Of a DNA stretch of 10,048 nucleotides, positions 5,484-10,048 are shown piece by piece. The first letter of the stretch is position 1, and each line of letters begins with the position of its first letter. Origin of the DNA: JBKPHS01 sp046729975 (lineage in GTDB: Bacteria; Actinomycetota; Thermoleophilia; Solirubrobacterales; Thermoleophilaceae); NCBI GenBank assembly GCA_046729975.1, contig JBKPHS010000087.1, forward strand, positions 1 to 10,048, given 5' to 3'. The notes beneath the pieces were generated by a model. It was not told the DNA's origin. It ran no database searches and was given only the letters and a program-made list of their open reading frames with translations. Both the position numbers and the translations under genes were made by a program.

Positions 5484-6923
5484 ATGGCGACTACGTTCGC
5501 AGACCTGGGCCTCTCGGAGGAGATCCTCGGGGCGGTCCGGCACGTCGGCTACGACCATCCCACTCCGATCCAGGAGCAGGCGATCCCGGCGCTCCTCGCG
5601 GGTCGCGACGTGATCGGGCAGGCGCAGACCGGTACCGGCAAGACGGCGGCGTTCGGCCTTCCTCTTCTTCAGTACGTGGATCCGGACGACGACGAGGTCC
5701 AGGCGCTGGTGCTGACGCCCACGCGCGAGCTCTGCATCCAGGTCACCCAGGCGCTGCGCGCGTACGGCGAGGGCCGCGGCGTGCAGGTCGTCGCCGTCTT
5801 CGGGGGCGCACCTATCCGCAACCAGATCGCCCAGCTGAAGCAGGGCGCCCAGGTCGTGGTGGGCACGGTCGGCCGCGTCATGGACCTGATGAGCCGGCAC
5901 GCCCTGATGCTCAGCTCCGTTCGCTACGTCGTGCTCGACGAGGCCGACGAGATGCTCGACCTCGGCTTCTTCGAGGACGTCGAGACGATCCTCTCGCGGG
6001 CCCCGTCGGGCCGCCAGACGGCGCTGTTCTCGGCCACGATCCCGCCCGAGATAAGGCGACTCGGGGAGACCCGCATGTTCGACCCGCTGACGATCAAGGT
6101 TCGCGCCGCGACGCTCACCATCGACACCGTCGATCACTTCTACGTCGAGGTGCCCGACCGGGACAAGCCCGCGGCGCTCGCCCGCGTGCTCAAGGCGGAG
6201 AAGCCCGACCAGGCGATCATCTTCGCGCGCACGAAGATCGGCGTCGACCGGCTCGCGCGGCGGCTGAACGACCTCGGCGTGCGCGTCAAGGTGCTGCACG
6301 GCGACATGTCGCAGGGCTCGCGCGACGGCGTGATGATCTCCTTCAAGGATGGCCGCGAGCGCCTGCTCGTCGCGACGGACATAGCTGCCCGTGGCCTCGA
6401 CATCTCCGGCGTCACGCACGTGGTGAACTACGACATCCCGAACTCGCCGGACGTCTACGTGCACCGGATCGGCCGGACCGGACGCGTCGGTCGCAGCGGC
6501 CGCGCGATCACGCTGATCACCCCCAAGCAGCGTCGCGAGCTCGAGGCGATCGAGCGCCACGCCAACACGGACATCGTGCCCTGGTCCGAGGAGGGCGCGG
6601 CGGCCGCGGCCCGCCCCGCGCGGCCGCGACGTGAGGAGCGTGAGGCGCGCCGGCCCCGGCACACCAAGCCTGTCGAGCGCGACGGCGCCCGCGCGAAGCT
6701 GATCGTCTCCGCCGGCCGCGCCCAGGGTCTCGAGCCGGCCGACGTGGTCGGAGCGATCGTCGATCACTCGCACCTTGAGGGCGAGGACATCCGCAACGTC
6801 CGGGTACTGGAGAGGTTCAGCTTCGTCGAGGTGCCCGCTGCGCGGGCCGGCGAGGTGGTCGACAAGGTCAACAACCAGGAGGTCCGCGGGGTGGGCCTCC
6901 GGCTGGAGGTGGCAGCCCGATGA
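5484..6923 (+). CDS. DEAD-box RNA helicase with DbpA-type RNA-binding domain
   Basis: A 479-residue ATP-dependent RNA helicase that remodels structured RNA or ribosome assembly intermediates. Core motifs: Q motif PTPIQ (26-30), motif I AQTGTGKT (47-54), Ia PTREL (79-83), Ib position TVGR (128-131), motif II DEAD (152-155), III SAT (183-185), IV IIFART (245-250), V ATDIAARGLDI (297-307), VI HRIGRTGR (327-334). A basic, Ala/Arg-rich linker (about 370-400) follows, then residues about 404-477 resemble the DbpA C-terminal RRM-like domain, as in DeaD/CsdA and DbpA (KLIVSAGRAQGL through VEVPAARAGEVV). The odd point is motif Ib, where the family's TPGR is TVGR. It starts 3 bp after the quinone oxidoreductase stop with no strong ribosome binding site and ends in an ATGA overlap with the cyclophilin gene. 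Confidence 0.97.
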   Translation: MATTFADLGLSEEILGAVRHVGYDHPTPIQEQAIPALLAGRDVIGQAQTGTGKTAAFGLPLLQYVDPDDDEVQALVLTPTRELCIQVTQALRAYGEGRGVQVVAVFGGAPIRNQIAQLKQGAQVVVGTVGRVMDLMSRHALMLSSVRYVVLDEADEMLDLGFFEDVETILSRAPSGRQTALFSATIPPEIRRLGETRMFDPLTIKVRAATLTIDTVDHFYVEVPDRDKPAALARVLKAEKPDQAIIFARTKIGVDRLARRLNDLGVRVKVLHGDMSQGSRDGVMISFKDGRERLLVATDIAARGLDISGVTHVVNYDIPNSPDVYVHRIGRTGRVGRSGRAITLITPKQRRELEAIERHANTDIVPWSEEGAAAAARPARPRREEREARRPRHTKPVERDGARAKLIVSAGRAQGLEPADVVGAIVDHSHLEGEDIRNVRVLERFSFVEVPAARAGEVVDKVNNQEVRGVGLRLEVAAR

Positions 6924-7381
6924 GCAAGGCGACGATGCACACCAACCACGGCGAGATCCAGCTCGAGCTGTTCGACGAGGACGCGCCGAAGACCGTCGAG
7001 AACTTCCGCAAGCTCTCAGCCGACGGTTTCTACGACGGCTTGATCTTCCACCGCGTGATCAGGGACTTCATGCTCCAGGGCGGCTGCCCGGAGGGGACTG
7101 GGACGGGCGGGCCGGGATACACCTTCGAGGACGAGATCAACGACCACAAGGTCGTCCGCGGTGCGCTCGCGATGGCCAATGCCGGGCCGAACACGAACGG
7201 CAGCCAGTTCTTCATCGTCACGACACAGGAAGCCCCGTGGCTCGACGGCAAGCACACCGTGTTCGGAGAGGTGGCGTCCGGCATGGATGTGGTCGACAAG
7301 ATCGAGGCCTCCGAGACGGACTCCCGCGACAAGCCGCTGGAGGACGCGCGCATCGAGCGGGTGGAGCTGGCGGACGCGTAG
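6920..7381 (+). CDS. Cyclophilin-type peptidyl-prolyl cis-trans isomerase
   Basis: A 153-residue single-domain cyclophilin without signal peptide, so cytoplasmic; it catalyses cis-trans isomerisation of X-Pro bonds in protein folding. Family blocks: DAPKTVENF (21-29), GFYDGLIFHRVIRDFMLQGG (36-55), GTGGPGYTFEDE (61-72), GALAMANAGPNTNGSQFFI (81-99), and WLDGKHTVFGEV (107-118). Active-site counterparts of human CypA are visible: R45 (R55), F50 and M51 (F60, M61), Q53 (Q63), F98 (F113), W107 (W121), L108 (L122) and H112 (H126). Length is typical of compact bacterial cyclophilins. The start ATG overlaps the helicase stop (ATGA), which implies translational coupling and shared expression of an RNA chaperone and a protein-folding factor. 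The TAG stop is part of a TAGACT box that could be a -10 element for the following gene. Confidence 0.96.
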   Translation: MSKATMHTNHGEIQLELFDEDAPKTVENFRKLSADGFYDGLIFHRVIRDFMLQGGCPEGTGTGGPGYTFEDEINDHKVVRGALAMANAGPNTNGSQFFIVTTQEAPWLDGKHTVFGEVASGMDVVDKIEASETDSRDKPLEDARIERVELADA

Positions 7382-7401
7382 ACTCGCTGTCCGAGCAACG
7401 C

Positions 7402-7406
7402 GGAGG
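7402..7406 (+). promoter_or_regulatory. Ribosome binding site of the aldehyde dehydrogenase gene
   Basis: GGAGG followed by GGGAGC (6 nt) and ATG 7413. It fixes the start at 7413; the frame is open further upstream through the cyclophilin gene, but without family-like sequence. Confidence 0.75.
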
Positions 7407-7412
7407 GGGAGC

Positions 7413-8963
7413 ATGGCAACAGTCGAGCAGCAGGCCGCGCAGGCGCAGGGCAACGGGAAGGCAGACGCGACGCGCATCCCGGTCGAGAACCCGGCCACCG
7501 GCGAGACGATCGCGCACGTGCCGGACATGGGCGCGAGCGAGATTCGGGAGCTGGTCGAACGCGCCCGTGCCGCGCAGCCGGCGTGGGCCGAGCTCGGCTT
7601 CAGGGGCCGCGCCGAGGTGATGTACGGGGCCCGCCGCTGGCTGATCGAGAACCGCGAGCGGATGATCGAGACGATCGTCGAGGAGACCGGCAAGACGCGT
7701 GAGGACGCGCAGATCTCGGAGATCTTCTTCGTCGCGGACGCGCTCGGCTTCTGGGCGAAGAGGGCCGAGAAGTACCTGAAGGACGAGCGCGTGCGCTCGC
7801 ACTCGCCGCTGCTCTTCGGCAAGAAGCTCGTCCTGCGGTACCGCCCGGTCGGCGTGGTCGGCGTCATCGGGCCCTGGAACTACCCGCTGACCAACTGCTT
7901 CGGCGACTGCATCCCGGCGCTGATGGTCGGCGACGCGGTGGTCGCGAAGCCGAGCGAGGTCACTCCGCTCACGTCGCTCCTGATGGCCGAGGGCATGCGC
8001 GCCGCCGGCCTGCCGGACGGCGTCTTCCAGGTAGCGACCGGCCGGGGCGAGGCGGGCGCCGCCCTGATCGACGAGGTGGACATGGTCATGTTCACAGGCT
8101 CGGTCGAGACCGGCAGGAAGGTGATGGCGAAGGCGGCCGAGACGCTCACGCCGGTCACGCTCGAGCTCGGCGGCAAGGACCCGATGGTGGTCCTGCGCGA
8201 CGCCGACGTCGAGCGCGCCGCCAACACCGCCGTTTACTGGGGCATGGCGAACGGCGGGCAGATCTGCCAGGCGATCGAGCGCGTCTACGTCGAGGAGCCC
8301 GTGTACGACGAGTTCGTGGGCAAGGTGGTGGAGAAGACCCGCGCTCTGCGCCAGGGAGCGCCGGGCGCGATCGGATCGGTGGAGATCGGCGCGGTCACGT
8401 TCGGGCCGCAGGCCGACATCCTCGACGAGCACGTGAAGGACGCGCTGGACAAGGGCGCCAAGGTGCTCGTCGGCGGCAAGCGCCGCGAGGGCCCGGGTCG
8501 CTTCTTCGAGCCGACCGTCCTCACGGACGTGGACCACTCGATGAAGATCATGACCGAGGAGACGTTCGGCCCGATGCTCCCGATCATGAGGGTCCGTGAC
8601 GAGGAGGAGGCCGTCCGGCTGGCGAACGACTCGCGTTACGGGCTCAACTCGAGCGTCTTCACCAAGGACCTCGAGAAGGGCGAACGGATCGCGCGCCGCA
8701 TCCAGGCCGGAAGCACGTGCGTCAACGACGCCGTCGTCAACTACGGCGCGCAGGAGCTTCCGTTCGGCGGCGTGGGCGAGTCGGGCGTCGGTGCGCGGCA
8801 CAGCGCCAAGGGCATCCAGAAGTACTGCACCACGCACTCGATCCTGATCAGCCGTTTCGGGCCGAAGCGCGAGATGTACTACTTCCCCTACTCCGCGAGG
8901 GCGACGAAGCTGATGGAGCGCCTGATGGTGCTCCTCTACGGCCGCAAGCGGCGGAGGAGGTAG
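7413..8963 (+). CDS. NAD(P)-dependent aldehyde dehydrogenase
   Basis: A 516-residue member of the aldehyde dehydrogenase superfamily, oxidising an aldehyde to the acid with NAD(P). Motifs: RIPVENPATGETIAHVP (21-37), GPWNYPL (153-159) with N156, AKPSE (178-182) with cofactor-binding K179, FTGS (227-230), ELGGK (251-255) with general base E251, NGGQICQAIERVYV (280-293) with catalytic C285, EETFGP (382-387) with E383, and LPFGGVGESG (449-458). The GGQICxxxERVYV style resembles mycobacterial succinic semialdehyde dehydrogenase GabD2-type and related broad-range enzymes; substrate is not decided. A C-terminal extension beyond residue 480 (RFGPKREMYYFPYS... through LMVLLYG, ending RKRRRR) looks amphipathic to hydrophobic and may touch the membrane, as in some fatty-aldehyde enzymes. 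Start ATG 7413 has a GGAGG site 6 nt upstream. It follows the cyclophilin by 31 bp. Confidence 0.95.
   Translation: MATVEQQAAQAQGNGKADATRIPVENPATGETIAHVPDMGASEIRELVERARAAQPAWAELGFRGRAEVMYGARRWLIENRERMIETIVEETGKTREDAQISEIFFVADALGFWAKRAEKYLKDERVRSHSPLLFGKKLVLRYRPVGVVGVIGPWNYPLTNCFGDCIPALMVGDAVVAKPSEVTPLTSLLMAEGMRAAGLPDGVFQVATGRGEAGAALIDEVDMVMFTGSVETGRKVMAKAAETLTPVTLELGGKDPMVVLRDADVERAANTAVYWGMANGGQICQAIERVYVEEPVYDEFVGKVVEKTRALRQGAPGAIGSVEIGAVTFGPQADILDEHVKDALDKGAKVLVGGKRREGPGRFFEPTVLTDVDHSMKIMTEETFGPMLPIMRVRDEEEAVRLANDSRYGLNSSVFTKDLEKGERIARRIQAGSTCVNDAVVNYGAQELPFGGVGESGVGARHSAKGIQKYCTTHSILISRFGPKREMYYFPYSARATKLMERLMVLLYGRKRRRR
8955..8960 (+). promoter_or_regulatory. Ribosome binding site of the OsmC-family gene, inside the preceding coding region
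   Basis: AGGAGG, an exact anti-16S match, is formed by the last two Arg codons of the aldehyde dehydrogenase and abuts its TAG stop. It is 7 nt before TTG 8968, which supports that unusual start and predicts coupled translation. Confidence 0.8.
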
Positions 8964-8967
8964 CCGG

Positions 8968-9402
8968 TTGGCGGCGACGCGCACGGCGGAGGTCACGTGG
9001 GAGGGCGACCTGGCCCACGGCGCCGGTCGGTTCACGGTCGGCAGCCGCGCCCTGGGCGAGCAGGAGGTCACGTGGGCCTCACGCACCGCGCGGTCCGAGG
9101 GAAAGACGAGCCCGGAGGAGCTGATCGCGGCCGCACACTCGAGCTGTTTCGCCATGGCGCTCTCGAACGGCCTGGCCGAGGCGGGCACCCCGCCCGAACG
9201 ACTCGTCATCTCGGCCGCCGTCACGATCGAGCCGGGCGTCGGGATCACCACCTCGAAGTTGACGGTGAACGGGCGCGTGCCCGGCATGGACGCCGCCGGC
9301 TTCGAACAGGCCGCGGACACCGCCAAGGAGGGCTGTCCCGTCTCGGGGGCGCTCAAGGGAAACGTCGAGATCTCCCTCGACGCGACGCTTGATGAGCAGT
9401 AG
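8968..9402 (+). CDS. OsmC-family peroxiredoxin
   Basis: A 144-residue thiol-dependent peroxidase of the OsmC/Ohr superfamily, which reduces organic hydroperoxides in the cytoplasm, usually as a homodimer. The N-terminal strands AEVTWEGDLAHGAGRFTVGS (7-26) fit OsmC rather than Ohr, followed by TSPEELIAAAHSSCFAMALS (47-66) carrying the peroxidatic C60, the strands VISAAVTIEPG (80-90), and TAKEGCPVSGALKGNVEIS (118-136) with the resolving C123. These match the two conserved cysteines of E. coli OsmC. The start is TTG 8968, chosen because a perfect AGGAGG lies 7 nt upstream and the length fits the family. It lies 4 bp after the aldehyde dehydrogenase stop, so lipid peroxides and the aldehydes they give may be dealt with together. 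The next gene starts 3 bp downstream. Confidence 0.95.
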   Translation: MAATRTAEVTWEGDLAHGAGRFTVGSRALGEQEVTWASRTARSEGKTSPEELIAAAHSSCFAMALSNGLAEAGTPPERLVISAAVTIEPGVGITTSKLTVNGRVPGMDAAGFEQAADTAKEGCPVSGALKGNVEISLDATLDEQ

Positions 9403-9405
9403 CGG

Positions 9406-10048
9406 TTGCTGGCGGTAGCGCTCGGCCTGGGCGCCGCCGTCGCCTGGGGCTGCGGCGACTTTCTCGGCGGGCTCAAGGCGCGCAGGCTCAACCTGCTGAC
9501 GGTCATGTTCGTCTCGCAGGGCGCGGGCCTGATAGCGATCGTCGCGGTCGTTGCGGCGCGCGGCAAGGGGCCGCCCGGCGGCGATTTCGCGTTGTTCGCC
9601 GCGCTCTCCGCGGTCGCTGGCATCGTCGGTCTCGCATCGTTCTATCGCGGTCTGGCGGTGGGGGCGATGAGCGTCGTCGCGCCGATCTCCGCCATGGCGG
9701 CGGCCATCCCGTTCACCGTCGGCATCGCGACCGGCGATCGCCCGTCGGGGCTTCAGGTCGCGGGCGCCGGGCTGGCCCTCGCGGGCGTGGCTTTCGCCTC
9801 GCGCGAGGAGGTGGAGGAGGCCGGTCGCGACGCCCGCATGGCCCGCGGCGTCGGCCTGGCGCTGCTCTCCGCCGTGGGCTTCGGCTGCTTCTTCCTGGCG
9901 ATCGACGCCGCAAGCGATGCCGACGTCTTCTGGTCGATCTTGGTCAATCGTTTGACGGCGGTCGCGATCCTCGCGGTCGCTGTCGCGGCGATTCGGCCGC
10001 GGCTGGGCGTTGGCTCCGCGGACATGCGGGGGCTGGCGTTGATCGGCG
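9406..10048 (+). CDS. EamA/DMT-family transporter, N-terminal part (cut by window end)
   Basis: An open frame running from TTG 9406 to the end of the window, 214 residues so far. It is rich in hydrophobic helices: AVALGLGAAVAWGCGDFLGG (3-22), a second near 31-50, then FALFAALSAVAGIVGLASFY (61-80), a segment with VVAPISAMAAAIPFTVGIA (90-108), GLQVAGAGLALAGVAFAS (114-131), and after a charged EEVEEAGRDAR loop a second half beginning GVGLALLSAVGFGCFFLAI (147-165). Two repeated halves of about five helices, each opening with a LGA-x-x-WG or similar segment, are typical of the drug/metabolite transporter superfamily EamA domains, which export amino acids or other metabolites. The substrate is unknown. 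The TTG lies 3 bp after the OsmC stop, with no clear ribosome binding site, so translation is likely coupled. The start is less certain than the frame. Confidence 0.88.
   Translation, partial: MLAVALGLGAAVAWGCGDFLGGLKARRLNLLTVMFVSQGAGLIAIVAVVAARGKGPPGGDFALFAALSAVAGIVGLASFYRGLAVGAMSVVAPISAMAAAIPFTVGIATGDRPSGLQVAGAGLALAGVAFASREEVEEAGRDARMARGVGLALLSAVGFGCFFLAIDAASDADVFWSILVNRLTAVAILAVAVAAIRPRLGVGSADMRGLALIG

Noticed and set aside
4880..6634. A 584-codon plus-strand frame across the quinone oxidoreductase and helicase genes
   Set aside because: It crosses two real genes in another frame and is extremely rich in Arg, Gly, Ala and Pro, a sign of a shifted frame.
5370..6773. A 467-codon open frame on the minus strand, antisense to the helicase
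   Set aside because: Shadow of the DEAD-box gene; no recognisable domain and composition typical of a mirrored GC-rich frame.
7218..9623. An 801-codon open frame on the minus strand, antisense to the aldehyde dehydrogenase and OsmC genes
   Set aside because: Its opposite strand holds two clear enzymes with full motifs. The predicted product has low-complexity Ala/Arg/Val/Leu/His composition, as expected from GC-rich antisense frames.
1..10048. Mobile elements, CRISPR, tRNA or rRNA genes, defence or biosynthetic systems
   Set aside because: None seen: no transposase or integrase motifs, no regularly spaced long repeats, no cloverleaf or rRNA-like stretch, and all genes fit common metabolic or stress families.

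Overview
This is a gene-dense, high-GC bacterial chromosomal stretch. The codon use has strong G/C bias at third positions. GTG and TTG starts are frequent, and several TANNNT boxes sit 6-10 nt before start codons, suggesting leaderless transcripts. Together with the gene families present, this points to an actinobacterium, perhaps of the Thermoleophilia (Gaiellales/Solirubrobacterales) type. That placement is inferred from style, not from a marker gene. I see no tRNA, rRNA, CRISPR array, insertion sequence, integrase or phage gene, and no stretch over 300 bases without a gene.

Left part (1-1323): the C-terminal end of a saccharopine-dehydrogenase-like (trans-acting enoyl reductase type) protein on the + strand converges on a membrane-bound ICMT-like methyltransferase gene on the - strand. 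A cluster of small palindromes lies between them. An NTF2/SnoaL-like protein gene lies upstream of the methyltransferase, also on the - strand.

Middle part (1452-4443, - strand): in transcription order, a PfkB-family sugar kinase, a small single-helix membrane protein, a PRC-barrel-like protein, and a type II citrate synthase (gltA). Gaps are 45, 18 and 58 bp, so they may be co-transcribed at least in part. Two short heptanucleotide repeat arrays lie at the membrane-protein/PRC junction. One runs through the end of the first gene and the other through the start codon of the second.

Right part (4509-10048, + strand): a tight run of six co-directional genes starting from a 65-bp divergent promoter region. 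They are a zinc-independent quinone oxidoreductase, a DEAD-box RNA helicase with a DbpA-type RNA-binding domain, a cyclophilin-type peptidyl-prolyl isomerase, an aldehyde dehydrogenase, an OsmC-family peroxiredoxin, and an EamA/DMT transporter cut off by the window end. The junctions (3-bp gap, ATGA overlap, ribosome binding site inside the preceding gene, 3-bp gap) suggest translational coupling. The functions fit loosely with redox/aldehyde detoxification plus RNA and protein folding maintenance. Overall the window is mostly ordinary housekeeping and stress metabolism. I do not see a convincing new multi-gene system. The most unusual local signals are the heptad arrays, the recurrent leaderless-type starts and a changed helicase motif.
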